64,000 nt of DNA, taken from an uncultured Pseudomonadales bacterium (GTDB taxonomy: Bacteria > Pseudomonadota > Gammaproteobacteria > Pseudomonadales > Pseudohongiellaceae). The stretch covers positions 1-64,000 of the forward strand of contig CALKNV010000027.1 of assembly GCA_938091935.1 (NCBI GenBank), written 5' to 3'. Position 1 is the first letter of the stretch. Every line of letters begins with the position of its first letter. Below are positions 36,725 to 45,918 of the stretch, in pieces. Below the pieces are notes generated by a model, which was given only the letters and a program-made list of their open reading frames with translations, was not told where the DNA came from and ran no database searches. The translations under genes and the position numbers were made by a program.

Positions 36725-37672
36725 CTATTGATCGTAAGACTCGAGCGTAAAGATGGATGATTCAGCGTCGGTGAGCAAAAAGACCACATTGGTGAAAAGC
36801 AAAACCGCATCCCCCTGGGTAACCTCAAGGGCCGGAATACGTAATCTATTATCGGTGGTTGAATAATTCGCGATGCCCACAAAGCCGTCTCTCCTCCTGA
36901 GCACGCTATTCAGATTCGCCTGGATTTGAAGCGTTGGCGTCGACGTTACCGTATTGAAATTAAGACTGAGTATCTCTTCGTCCCCATTGACGCTGACAGA
37001 AGTAATGAGCAAACCAGAATTCGTTTCATAGACATGCGCAGACTCACTAAAGCGCTCTACTACCTCAACGTTGATATAAACGAAATCCCTGGGATCACTG
37101 TAAGCTGCTGCCAAAAACGGGGCATCGGAAGCTTTTACACCCAGGTTTATCTTTGGCAGGTCATCTATGGCATCCAATACCGCCATGCCATTGCCCAGCA
37201 CCCTGCCAAAGACCGTGAAACCACCGCTGTTAGTGTCCAGACTGATATTGTCTGACAGATTTACAAACCACTCGTGAGTTGCACTATCGGGCAAACCTTC
37301 GAGCTTTGCCATAGCAACAGTGCCACGCAAATTGGATGCGCCGAATTCATTGACAATGGATGGGCCCGCCACCACATCAATCGGCCCGACAAATGGCTGA
37401 AATCGGTATCCACCACCCTGAGCCACGAAGTCAGTGACCACACGATGCAGGTAGGTGCCATTGTAAGCATCGCTATTTACATAGCCAAGAAAGTTTTGGA
37501 CGGTAATCGGCGCCTCTTCATCCAGCAATTCGATGGAATAATCTCCGACCGACGTGCTAACCCTGACTATTGTTCCGGCCTGAACTGAAGTTGAGGCCAC
37601 GCTGAGCAGCAAGATCAGCGCTAAAAGCTGGGAAAGGCGGGTGCTGAAACTAGGGAAAGGACTGAATTTCAA
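36725..37672 (-). CDS. Exported cyclophilin-type peptidyl-prolyl isomerase
   Basis: A 315-residue protein with a signal peptide (LALILLLSVASTSVQA) and a cyclophilin domain: TSVGDYSIELLDEEAPITVQNF, YLHRVVTDFVAQGGGY and RGTVAMAKLE. Cyclophilins speed proline isomerisation; this one would act in the periplasm. About 110 residues beyond the domain are beta-rich and unrecognised. TTG start with AGGA 6 bases ahead. Divergent from the Hsp70 gene. Confidence 0.86.
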   Translation of the reverse strand: MKFSPFPSFSTRLSQLLALILLLSVASTSVQAGTIVRVSTSVGDYSIELLDEEAPITVQNFLGYVNSDAYNGTYLHRVVTDFVAQGGGYRFQPFVGPIDVVAGPSIVNEFGASNLRGTVAMAKLEGLPDSATHEWFVNLSDNISLDTNSGGFTVFGRVLGNGMAVLDAIDDLPKINLGVKASDAPFLAAAYSDPRDFVYINVEVVERFSESAHVYETNSGLLITSVSVNGDEEILSLNFNTVTSTPTLQIQANLNSVLRRRDGFVGIANYSTTDNRLRIPALEVTQGDAVLLFTNVVFLLTDAESSIFTLESYDQ

Positions 37673-37988
37673 GGTTATTCCTACAGGTTTTGAAGACTAC
37701 TTTGACCGACGCAGGATAGGTTAAGTTCCAGCAAACTTCAACCAGTGGTCGGACCCCGAGCAGCGAAATTGGGGGCCTGAACAGTTTTATTCCGAGGCCG
37801 CTTCTGGTGTAAAATACCGACCCATTTCAGCGGCAACAACCAGGATTGGGCTGGTAACCAAAACCAGCCCGACAGGTCACCAATTCTGACCTACCGGGAC
37901 GATCGTACTGCTCGAAATATTATTAGACTTTCGTTCTGGAACAATATTCCCAGATCAATCTTAAATAAATCATTAGCCAGGACTTTCC
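37673..37988. promoter_or_regulatory. Structured intergenic leader ahead of the YegD-like gene
   Basis: No gene supported. A TAAAAT-like -10 stands at 37810-37815 without a clear -35. Two hairpins lie downstream: GGGCTGGT at 37848-37855 with ACCAGCCC at 37863-37870 (7-base loop), and AGGTCA at 37874-37879 with TGACCT at 37887-37892. A third possible pairing is GGCCT 37774-37778 with AGGCC 37795-37799. If transcribed, the leader would be about 165 bases. AGGA at 37979-37982 precedes the TTG start at 37989. Confidence 0.4.
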
Positions 37989-39461
37989 TTGAACTCATCG
38001 TCTTCGCCAATTACAAAAAAACGCCTGGGTATAGGCGTGGATTTTGGCACTAGCAATAGTGCTGCAGCCGTCTTCGATGGTGAACAGATCTACCTCGTTC
38101 AGCTAGAAGATGACACCGTGGTCATGCCCTCAGCCACCTATATCGATAGGGAATTAAAAATAACAACCGGGCAATCCGCCATTGAGTGCTACATTGAAAG
38201 TAATATGGGCAGGACCGTTGAGCTCAGCGCCGAAGTGCTTGGAGAAGGCAGAACCACGACTGGCCAGCTTGGAGACAAAGGATTGCCTGAAGAGGCTCAA
38301 ACTCAATTAGTTTACGGGCAGTCACTGATTGATGGCGGACAGCAAGGTCGTTTGTTCAGAGGTATCAAGCGCCTGCTTGGAAATCGCAGCTCGCCACGAC
38401 TCATGGTGTTTGATCGGCCATTTCGACTGGTCGCCCTGATCACGCCATTGTTATTGCGAATTCAACAGCGTCTGATCGCACTCATAAAGGAGCGAAACCT
38501 GAGCACTGATTCCGCAAAACATGCCTGCATTGGCCATCCAGTTAACTTCGAAGGATCTGACCAAGGTAGGAATCAATTAGCCCTGACGCTACTAAGGGAA
38601 GCCTACGGTTATGCGAATTTCGAACAGCAGAGTTTCTACCCGGAACCAATTGCTGCCGCGCTTAGCTACTTGCACCAGAACCCAGATGCGAGTCAGAAGA
38701 CCATTCTGGCCGTGGATTTTGGCGGCGGCACTCTGGATCTTTGCCTATTGAGGCGAACCGACCAGATCTTCAAGGTAGTCAAAACCCATGGCGTCGGTCT
38801 TGGCGGTGATCATATCGACCAGCTGCTATTCAGGGAGCTCTTGTTTCCGCTGCTAGGCAAGGGCGAGCGCTGGCGCCGCGCCGGCGAAGATCGCGAGATT
38901 GAAACAGCGTTTCCATTTGAGGATTATGAGGAACTGCTGCTCAATTGGGCTATTAGTTATATGCTCAATCAGAATCGCTTTACCACGCCCCTGATGCAGA
39001 GAATTGAATATGGTGATGAAGCCGCGGTGAAATTCCGCCGCCTTTATGACATGATCAAAAATAATTATAGCTACCTGGTTTTTCAGTCACTTAAGGATTT
39101 GAAAGCTACCCTTTCAAGTGCGACCGCTGCCCGCCTGGATATTCCGGAGTTAGACATTGAATTGACCACCACCCGCGAACAGTTCGAAACTATTATTGCG
39201 CCGATCCTGTCAAAACTTCAGGATGCCGTAACTGCCATATTAAGGAAAGCAGACATGCGATCGAGCGAGATAGAGCTGGTGATCCGCACCGGTGGATCGT
39301 CTTTGATACCGGCGGTTAAGCATTTGCTTGAAGTCCAGTTTCCGGGCAAAGTGATAGAGCACGATCCATTCACGAGTGTCGCGGCTGGCCTGGCAATCGC
39401 CGAATATCGAGGTTTGGGGGCCGACGAATACGCAGGGCCAGAGTCGGTTAGCAAATTCTAG
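37989..39461 (+). CDS. Hsp70-like chaperone of the YegD family
   Basis: A 490-residue actin-fold ATPase. Phosphate-1 motif GIGVDFGTSNSAAAVF, phosphate-2 VDFGGGTLDLCLL and the adenosine motif TGGSSLIPAVKHLL are visible. There is no substrate-binding domain; length and insertions match YegD-type Hsp70 relatives rather than DnaK. TTG start. It is followed after 18 bases by the membrane hydroxylase on the same strand, so the two are probably an operon. Function is not established. Confidence 0.84.
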   Translation: MNSSSSPITKKRLGIGVDFGTSNSAAAVFDGEQIYLVQLEDDTVVMPSATYIDRELKITTGQSAIECYIESNMGRTVELSAEVLGEGRTTTGQLGDKGLPEEAQTQLVYGQSLIDGGQQGRLFRGIKRLLGNRSSPRLMVFDRPFRLVALITPLLLRIQQRLIALIKERNLSTDSAKHACIGHPVNFEGSDQGRNQLALTLLREAYGYANFEQQSFYPEPIAAALSYLHQNPDASQKTILAVDFGGGTLDLCLLRRTDQIFKVVKTHGVGLGGDHIDQLLFRELLFPLLGKGERWRRAGEDREIETAFPFEDYEELLLNWAISYMLNQNRFTTPLMQRIEYGDEAAVKFRRLYDMIKNNYSYLVFQSLKDLKATLSSATAARLDIPELDIELTTTREQFETIIAPILSKLQDAVTAILRKADMRSSEIELVIRTGGSSLIPAVKHLLEVQFPGKVIEHDPFTSVAAGLAIAEYRGLGADEYAGPESVSKF

Positions 39462-39479
39462 CCACAGCGGAACCACTTC

Positions 39480-40724
39480 ATGGACCTTATACTCTCCGCC
39501 ATACCCTTTTTCCTGCTGCTCATTCTGCTTGAGCTCGGCTATGGTTACGTGCGCGGACGCAACACTTACCGCCTGAATGACACCATCAACAGTCTATCCA
39601 TGGGTAGCCTGAGCAGGCTACAGGCCCTGGTGATCCTGGGAGCATCTGCTTCCATCTATGAGTTTGTGGTGGCGGAGCTGCATTTAACCCAACTCTCCGA
39701 GCAAAGCACTTGGGTGTGGATATCTGCATTTGTGCTTTATGATTTAGCCTATTACTGGAAACACCGATGGGGTCACGAGATCGCACTGTTTTGGGGGGCT
39801 CACGTCGCGCATCACCAGAGTGAAGACTTCAATCTAGGAACAGCGTTGCGTCAAACCAGCATGGATTTCTACGGGTTCTTGTTCTACCTGCCTTTTTTTC
39901 TATTAGGCTACCCGGGTGAAGTCCTGTTCACAGTAGTCAGCCTTAACCTGATCTATCAATTCTGGGTTCACACCGAACACATTCCCAAGTTGGGTCCAAT
40001 AGAATGGGTATTCGTCACGCCTTCCAACCATCGCGTGCACCATGGCCGCAACGCCTTGTATGTGGATCGCAACTATGGCGGTGTATTTATAATCTGGGAT
40101 CGAATTTTCGGAACTTTTCAAGACGAACTGGAAGCAGAACCCGTCTACTTCGGGCTACGTAAACCGCTCAATAGCTGGAATCCGCTGTGGGCGAATGTGC
40201 ATGTATACTGGCGCCTGATCCTGGACTGTATTGCGGTGACGGGTTTGATGAACAAGCTGCTGCTCCCTTTCCGAGCGCCCGGTTGGCGAGCTCAGGGGCA
40301 GTCCACCTGCTGCAAGCAGAAGCGCCTGGCGGCTGACCTCAGTACGAAATTTAATCCGCGGATTAGCGTCTTTTCACGCTACTACACGCTATTCCAGTTC
40401 TTTGCGACCGTGGGTTTAAGCCTTTACGTTCTTATCAACGCTGCGGCCTGGGCCTATCTGGATTGCTTGGTGGCCGTCTGCTTCCTTGCCTTCACCTACT
40501 TCGTTCATGGCTATTGGCTCGAGGGCAGACGCTATGGCGTGCTGCTGGAGGGTTTCAGGTTATTGCTGGCCTCAGCAATCGGACTCTATTTCGTCGCGGA
40601 CACCGACGCACAGCTATTCGCACTCACCTATCTCATGATATCTGTTGCTAGCCTCATCGTTGGCAGAGCTAACTTCGAAAACGAAGTCACTGAGGGTGAG
40701 ACCGTTGGCTCAGAGGCTGCCTAG
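39480..40724 (+). CDS. Fatty acid hydroxylase / alkylglycerol monooxygenase-like membrane enzyme
   Basis: A 414-residue membrane protein of the sterol desaturase/fatty acid hydroxylase superfamily. The iron-binding histidine clusters are KHRWGHE, HVAHHQSED, HTEH and NHRVHHG, the set expected for non-heme di-iron oxygenases; the overall layout with extra helices at the C-terminus resembles AGMO (alkylglycerol monooxygenase, TMEM195). It would oxidise a lipid or ether lipid. Follows the YegD-like gene by 18 bases. Confidence 0.84.
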   Translation: MDLILSAIPFFLLLILLELGYGYVRGRNTYRLNDTINSLSMGSLSRLQALVILGASASIYEFVVAELHLTQLSEQSTWVWISAFVLYDLAYYWKHRWGHEIALFWGAHVAHHQSEDFNLGTALRQTSMDFYGFLFYLPFFLLGYPGEVLFTVVSLNLIYQFWVHTEHIPKLGPIEWVFVTPSNHRVHHGRNALYVDRNYGGVFIIWDRIFGTFQDELEAEPVYFGLRKPLNSWNPLWANVHVYWRLILDCIAVTGLMNKLLLPFRAPGWRAQGQSTCCKQKRLAADLSTKFNPRISVFSRYYTLFQFFATVGLSLYVLINAAAWAYLDCLVAVCFLAFTYFVHGYWLEGRRYGVLLEGFRLLLASAIGLYFVADTDAQLFALTYLMISVASLIVGRANFENEVTEGETVGSEAA

Positions 40725-40730
40725 TTCTGG

Positions 40731-41471
40731 CTACATGCGGTCCAAAGGAAACGCCGCTATCAGGGTGCCAGCTTCCGGATCCCTGACTTCAAACTGAACT
40801 TGGGCTGCGCTGCTCAGAGCATCAGTAAATCTGGTTCCATCATCTAGATTAGAGATTATAAAAACCACTTTGCCTTCGATACCCCGAGCAGGTGGCAACG
40901 CTATAGGGTTAAAGAGGTAGTTGCCGTTGCGACTCAGCATACCCTGTACTGATGCTTCGACACTCAAGCCAGTTCCCGGAATTCGTCCACGCACTCCCCT
41001 GAACAGGGCGTCAGCGCCATTGGCGTCAGTCATGCGCAGGAATACATTTACATATTGTGTATAAAGCCCTTCATTGCGCAGGCTAACATTTGGCGTATAT
41101 ATCGGATAAGTGAAACCTATTTCCACGATACCATTGCTTGACGCATCGGTGATGAGCTCGCTACTCAGCTGCTCGCCGGACACTCCCCCGCTACTTTGCT
41201 GTGGCAACAAGATCAAAAAATAGACAAAAACCGGCAGTAGCGCTGGCAAGCAGACGACCAGTCCATAGGTTCCAGGTCGCCCATAAAAAAGTGGGTTAAG
41301 TGGGAATACGGCCACTAGTGCCGCAAAAATAGAAAAATTGAGAATCAAAGCCCTGACCACCAGCAATTGGGCGCCCACAATTTCAGGGTTGCGGACAAAA
41401 GCAATCAACACCGAAACAGCAAGCAGAAACGCCACTAGACTGATGACTAGCTGTCGGATTGAAATTTTCAT
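40731..41471 (-). CDS. Unrecognised membrane protein
   Basis: A 246-residue protein I cannot assign. The first 90 residues hold three hydrophobic helices (about 8-27, 35-58, 68-90) and the remaining 155 residues look like a periplasmic beta-rich domain, with VEIGFTYPIYTPNVSLRNEG and FEVRDPEAGTLIAAFP. It starts 11 bases after the lipA stop on the same strand, so it may be carried on the same message. No catalytic motif is evident. Confidence 0.7.
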   Translation of the reverse strand: MKISIRQLVISLVAFLLAVSVLIAFVRNPEIVGAQLLVVRALILNFSIFAALVAVFPLNPLFYGRPGTYGLVVCLPALLPVFVYFLILLPQQSSGGVSGEQLSSELITDASSNGIVEIGFTYPIYTPNVSLRNEGLYTQYVNVFLRMTDANGADALFRGVRGRIPGTGLSVEASVQGMLSRNGNYLFNPIALPPARGIEGKVVFIISNLDDGTRFTDALSSAAQVQFEVRDPEAGTLIAAFPLDRM

Positions 41472-41482
41472 GCCCGGCTGTC

Positions 41483-42448
41483 TCAGGTTACAGCTTCTCC
41501 ATGGGCCTGTTTGTCCGCATGGTAAGAAGATCGCACTAGCGGCCCGCTAGCAACTTGTTTGAATCCCAACGCCTCACCAAATTCACGCAATTCGTCAAAT
41601 TCAGATGGGTGTACAAACCGCTCGACCTTGAGATGGTCTTTACTGGGCTGCAAATACTGACCCAAGGTAATCATGTCCACGTCGTGCGCCTTAAGATCCT
41701 TCAGTACTTCTTTAACTTCTTCCTTGGTTTCACCTAATCCCAACATTAAGCCTGACTTGGTCACGACTTCCGGGCAGCGAGCCTTGTAAGCCTTGAGCAA
41801 ATCCAGAGACCACTGATAGTCGGCACCGGGCCGTGCCTGGCGGTACATTCTCGGCACAGTCTCAAGGTTGTGATTGAACACATCTGGCGGCGTTTGCTGC
41901 AGTATGTCCAAGGCGATATCCATACGGCCCCGGAAGTCCGGCACCAACACCTCCACCTGGGTTTCCGGATTGAAGTGCCGGGTCTGGCTAATACAGTCAG
42001 CGAAATGTTGGGCGCCACTATCCTTAAGGTCATCACGGTCTACCGAGGTAATCACCACATAAGTGAGCCCCATTTCCTTGATCGCTTCAGCCAATTCCCT
42101 TGGCTCGTTGGCATCAAGCTCTCGCGGCTTACCGTGGGCAACATCGCAGAACGGGCAGCGACGGGTGCAGATGTCACCCATGATCATAAAAGTCGCCGTG
42201 CCATTGCTGAAGCATTCGCCAAGATTTGGACAGGACGCTTCCTCACACACTGAGGCCAACTTGTGCTCCCTCAGTTTTTGCTTGATGTGACTGATCTTGG
42301 GAGACACAGGAATCTTTACCCGTATCCAGTCAGGCTTACTAGGCAACTCCGTGGTCGGAATTACTTTTACCGGGATGCGGCGAACTTTGTCATAGCCTCT
42401 AAGCTTTTCGCCCTCGACCAGCACGTTCCGCCGTTTGCGTTCTGCCAT
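41483..42448 (-). CDS. lipA: Lipoyl synthase LipA
   Basis: About 321 residues from the ATG at 42448 (a longer frame extends to 42490). The two Fe-S sites are [12 protein letters not shown] (auxiliary) and CTRRCPFC (radical SAM CxxxCxxC). LipA inserts two sulfurs into octanoyl domains to make lipoyl cofactors. It follows lipB after 80 bases in the dacA-ybeD-lipB-lipA run, as in Pseudomonas. Confidence 0.95.
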   Translation of the reverse strand: MAERKRRNVLVEGEKLRGYDKVRRIPVKVIPTTELPSKPDWIRVKIPVSPKISHIKQKLREHKLASVCEEASCPNLGECFSNGTATFMIMGDICTRRCPFCDVAHGKPRELDANEPRELAEAIKEMGLTYVVITSVDRDDLKDSGAQHFADCISQTRHFNPETQVEVLVPDFRGRMDIALDILQQTPPDVFNHNLETVPRMYRQARPGADYQWSLDLLKAYKARCPEVVTKSGLMLGLGETKEEVKEVLKDLKAHDVDMITLGQYLQPSKDHLKVERFVHPSEFDELREFGEALGFKQVASGPLVRSSYHADKQAHGEAVT

Positions 42449-42528
42449 ATCCTTGATCTTCCATCGTTGCTTGCGTGAATATCGCGCCACTCCTCGCGAT
42501 CCGGCTCTTGCTGGGCTTACTTAGCGGC

Positions 42529-43260
42529 TTATTCAGCGGCTTCCTGACCTGATTTATCCCGACCTGGCTTGTCATAGTGGGTCTGATAACCCAAACCAGT
42601 CAGTAGCGCATCAGTGAGCCGCTTACTGACAGCCTGCAAGAGATGGTCTTCGGCTGGAATAAAATCAGCTATCTGGACGACTTCCAGTTTTTCAAACCCG
42701 CAGGGGTTAATGTTTTTAAATGGGCCCAAGTCCATGTTCACATTGAGGCTGAGGCCGTGATAACTCCAACCATTCTTAATACGTAACCCCAGTGCAGCAA
42801 TTTTAGCATCTTTCACGTACACGCCGGGAGCGCCGGATCGGGTTTTTGACTCTATATTGTAACTGGCCAGGGTGCTAATAATCTCCTGTTCAATGAGGTC
42901 AACAAGTCCTCGCACCCCCATATTGCGCCGCCGCACATCGATCAGCAGATAAACCACCAACTGGCCAGGCCCGTGGTAAGTCACCTGGCCGCCTCGGTCT
43001 ACCTGAACGACGGGGATATCTCCTGGATTCAGGATGTGCTCGGCTTTACCAGCCTGACCCTGGGTATAAACAGGCTTGTGGCTGAGTAGCCAGATCTCAT
43101 CGGCGCGGCCCTTCCGCGGGTGTTCAGCAAGATAGCGCATGGCCTGCCAGATCGGCTCATAGTCCTGCATACCGAGCCTGCGCACGATCAATTCCGGCGC
43201 GGCCTGAGAATCACGGGCATCAGGAATTGCTCGAAACCACTTGTACTGGGAAAGCTGCAA
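42529..43260 (-). CDS. lipB: Octanoyltransferase LipB
   Basis: A 243-residue protein with RGGQVTYHGPGQLVVYLL, SGAPGVYVKDAKIAALGLRI containing the catalytic Lys, and the active-site Cys in NINPCGF. LipB moves octanoyl from acyl carrier protein to lipoyl domains. TTG start one base after the ybeD stop; the true start could be slightly downstream. Pairs with lipA. Confidence 0.94.
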   Translation of the reverse strand: MQLSQYKWFRAIPDARDSQAAPELIVRRLGMQDYEPIWQAMRYLAEHPRKGRADEIWLLSHKPVYTQGQAGKAEHILNPGDIPVVQVDRGGQVTYHGPGQLVVYLLIDVRRRNMGVRGLVDLIEQEIISTLASYNIESKTRSGAPGVYVKDAKIAALGLRIKNGWSYHGLSLNVNMDLGPFKNINPCGFEKLEVVQIADFIPAEDHLLQAVSKRLTDALLTGLGYQTHYDKPGRDKSGQEAAE

Positions 43261-43261
43261 C

Positions 43262-43576
43262 CTACAGCACCAGCTTAACGCTTTCGATCTCTTTCAGATC
43301 TATGAAAATATTCTGCAGCTGTACCTCTCCAGTCGCGGCAATCGTTACCGTGATGGAAACATAGTTTTTCTGTTTGCTGGGTCTGGCCTGGATTAATTTT
43401 GGGTCCAGCGCACCAGTATGCCGTTCGATTGCCGCCAGCACTTTTTCCCGAAAATCGCTTACCGCATGGCCGATTATCTTGATTGGGTAGAGGCAGGGGA
43501 ACTCAATTTTGGGCGGCGCTTCTTCAGCACCAGTGGACTGCTCATTGCCAGATTTGGGGGCGGATTCATCATGCAT
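43262..43576 (-). CDS. ybeD: YbeD/DUF493 regulatory protein
   Basis: A 104-residue protein with IEFPCLYPIKIIGHAVSDFR at its core, the DUF493/YbeD pattern. Located between dacA and lipB, its normal place. It folds as a small ACT-like domain and is thought to regulate neighbouring lipoate steps; the role is not established. The first 20 residues are acidic and poorly conserved. Confidence 0.88.
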   Translation of the reverse strand: MHDESAPKSGNEQSTGAEEAPPKIEFPCLYPIKIIGHAVSDFREKVLAAIERHTGALDPKLIQARPSKQKNYVSITVTIAATGEVQLQNIFIDLKEIESVKLVL

Positions 43577-43585
43577 AGCAGCAAC

Positions 43586-44764
43586 TTACTCCGAAAAGGA
43601 GTCATTGAACATCAAGCTGATCCAATCAACGAACCGCTTGAAGGCGCCGCCCTCTGCCACTGCCTGCACAGCGACGACATCGCCGCTATAGATCATCTCA
43701 CTTCCAAGCATGACGTTAACGACCCCCATTACTTGGCTCTCCTGTACCGGGGCCTGAATAATTTCATCTACATCTACGGTCGCAGTCATTGCCTCAGCCT
43801 GGCCGCGGGGGATCGTGACATAGACTTCCTCCTGAATTGCAAGATCCACAGAGTCGCGTTCGCCCGAATACACCGGCAGCGACGTCAGCACCTGATTGGC
43901 GTCATAAAGCTTATGGGTTTCAAAATAGCGGAATCCATAAGTGAGCAACTTCTGAGTCTCAATCGCCCTGGCCTCTTCACTCGCCGTGCCCATCACAACT
44001 GATATGAGACGCATGCCGTCTCGTTCAGCGGACGCCACCAGGCAATAACCCGCGGCATCAGTCCACCCAGTCTTCATGCCATCAACGTTACGATCACGGA
44101 ACAACAGCGTATTGCGATTGCTTTGACGGATATTGTTATAGGTAAACTCTCGCTCAGCGTACATCGGATAGAACTGCCCATGACGCTGAATCGTCGCGGT
44201 GGCAAGGATTGAGAGATCTCGCGCAGACATTGTGTTGTAGTAAAGCTCGGTATCCAGGCCGCTAGCATTCATGAAGAAGCTGCTGTTCATCCCCAGCACT
44301 TCAGCATACTGGTTCATCATGTCTGCGAAAGCGTCTTCGCTGCCGGCGATATGTTCGGCCATAGCAACGCTGGCGTCATTGCCTGATTGAATTATGATAC
44401 CGCGCAGCAGATCTTCGACGCTGACCTGTGAGTTGACATCAACGAACATCTTTGAGCCTTCCATACGCCAGGCTTTCTCGCTGATATGCACCATATCATT
44501 GAGGCCAAGATTGCCATTGATGATTTCTTCAATAGCGATGTAGGCCGTCATGATCTTGGTGAGACTGGCCGGGGGCAAAGGCTCATCGGCATTTTCTTCA
44601 ACAATGATATGGCCCGTCTTGGCATCCAAAAGGACATAGCTGGTAGCAGCAACATCTGGCGCGCGGGGAATGATAGCTTGCGCCGAAGCCAGGGAGGCAA
44701 CTCCCAGGCCGATCAGGACACTGGTAATGAAACCGAGAATAGATTGAATGTTCTTTACGGACAT
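43586..44764 (-). CDS. dacA: D-alanyl-D-alanine carboxypeptidase DacA (PBP5/6-like)
   Basis: About 392 residues from the ATG at 44764; a longer frame to 44950 would overlap rlpA. A signal peptide (ITSVLIGLGVASLASAQA) is followed by the penicillin-binding catalytic triad: SLTK (Ser acyl), SGNDAS (SxN) and KTG. A C-terminal PBP5_C domain follows. It trims the fifth D-Ala from peptidoglycan. 9 bases before ybeD. Confidence 0.94.
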   Translation of the reverse strand: MSVKNIQSILGFITSVLIGLGVASLASAQAIIPRAPDVAATSYVLLDAKTGHIIVEENADEPLPPASLTKIMTAYIAIEEIINGNLGLNDMVHISEKAWRMEGSKMFVDVNSQVSVEDLLRGIIIQSGNDASVAMAEHIAGSEDAFADMMNQYAEVLGMNSSFFMNASGLDTELYYNTMSARDLSILATATIQRHGQFYPMYAEREFTYNNIRQSNRNTLLFRDRNVDGMKTGWTDAAGYCLVASAERDGMRLISVVMGTASEEARAIETQKLLTYGFRYFETHKLYDANQVLTSLPVYSGERDSVDLAIQEEVYVTIPRGQAEAMTATVDVDEIIQAPVQESQVMGVVNVMLGSEMIYSGDVVAVQAVAEGGAFKRFVDWISLMFNDSFSE

Positions 44765-44870
44765 AAAGAATCCCATTGAGTAAAGTCTGGAAATTTGAAA
44801 CTGCGAAGCGCGGCAACACCGGCGATCGGACTGAAACTGAAGAATCTGAAAACGTGGGTTCACAGTAAAG

Positions 44871-45755
44871 CTACTCCGAAATAGTGTACGGACTTCCCAG
44901 GTTGGCAGCAACCACGCGCTGACTAAGCTGACGAATTTCACCGGCATCACTCACAGGGCCAACTCGCACCCGGTGTAGCACACCATTTGAACTGCTGTTC
45001 ACGGTTCGTATAAATACTGGACGCTGGGTAAAGCGCCGCACCTGATCCGAAACTCGCTGCGCAGTCTGCAGCTCGGAAAAAGCCCCTATCTGAAGGTACT
45101 TTTCTCCAGTGCTGGCAGGCCCACGTCCGCCGAAATCGGGCAGGCTGGCGGATTCACCGCCAGCACTGACCCAGCGGAAGTTATCATCACTCACCACGAT
45201 GGATTCCAAGTGCACACGAGCTGTGCCACGTTCGGCATAACCAAGTTTCATTGCAGCGGCATAGGAGAGATCAATAACACGGTCACCATGAAAAGGACCT
45301 CTATCATTCACCCTTACAATCAGGGATCGATTGTTGTCCAGATTCGTCACCCGCAGAAAGCTGGGGATCGGCAGGGATTTATGCGCTGCCGAGGCCTTGT
45401 ACATGTCAAAGACTTCACCGTTTGAAGTCTTGTGACCATGGAATTTCTCTCCGTACCAGGAAGCCACCCCACGCTCGCTGTAGCCGCGCTCGGTTGGCAG
45501 TACGGTGTAAGTTTTCCCAAGCACGGTATAGGGGCTGCGATTTCCTGCCATGGTGCGATTTATCGGCTCCGGCACGACTTCAGGAATGGCGGCAATATTC
45601 ACATCTCGCGACGGCGCTCGATCCTGCTGGATACTGTAGCGCCCGCCTGTGCTCGCCGTGGGAGCAGGAGCTGAACTACAGGCGACAAATAGCAGCAAGC
45701 CCACGAGGCTGAGGGCCAGGCGTTGCCAGCGTCGGAATGGAAGAACTTTCAACAT
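44871..45755 (-). CDS. rlpA: RlpA septal lytic transglycosylase lipoprotein
   Basis: A 294-residue lipoprotein (lipobox LLFVACSS). The double-psi beta-barrel has GVASWYGEKFHGHKTSNGE and VRVNDRGPFHGDRVIDLSYAAA, then a C-terminal SPOR domain (LQIGAFSELQTAQRVSDQV) that binds denuded septal peptidoglycan. RlpA cleaves such glycan in daughter cell separation. It lies upstream of dacA in the rod-shape cluster. Confidence 0.93.
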   Translation of the reverse strand: MLKVLPFRRWQRLALSLVGLLLFVACSSAPAPTASTGGRYSIQQDRAPSRDVNIAAIPEVVPEPINRTMAGNRSPYTVLGKTYTVLPTERGYSERGVASWYGEKFHGHKTSNGEVFDMYKASAAHKSLPIPSFLRVTNLDNNRSLIVRVNDRGPFHGDRVIDLSYAAAMKLGYAERGTARVHLESIVVSDDNFRWVSAGGESASLPDFGGRGPASTGEKYLQIGAFSELQTAQRVSDQVRRFTQRPVFIRTVNSSSNGVLHRVRVGPVSDAGEIRQLSQRVVAANLGSPYTISE

Positions 45756-45858
45756 GTTCGAATACCCGGGAAAAACCAGTTAATTTAGTTACTTAGCGTC
45801 CAAAGCGGAGAATGTTTTAACGTTCAGGGGTCAGACAGAACGCAGCAGGCGACAAGTT

Positions 45859-45872
45859 TGCGCTGCAGCGCA
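45859..45872. repeat. 14-base perfect palindrome between rodA and rlpA
   Basis: TGCGCTGCAGCGCA is self-complementary over its whole length. It lies in the 163-base gap after rodA where many relatives carry the mltB/sltB lytic transglycosylase gene. It could be a hairpin or a protein site; no T-run follows. Confidence 0.4.
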
Positions 45873-45918
45873 GGCCTGACACTGGCATTTTTTATATTTC
45901 TCTATAAATATCAGAGAG

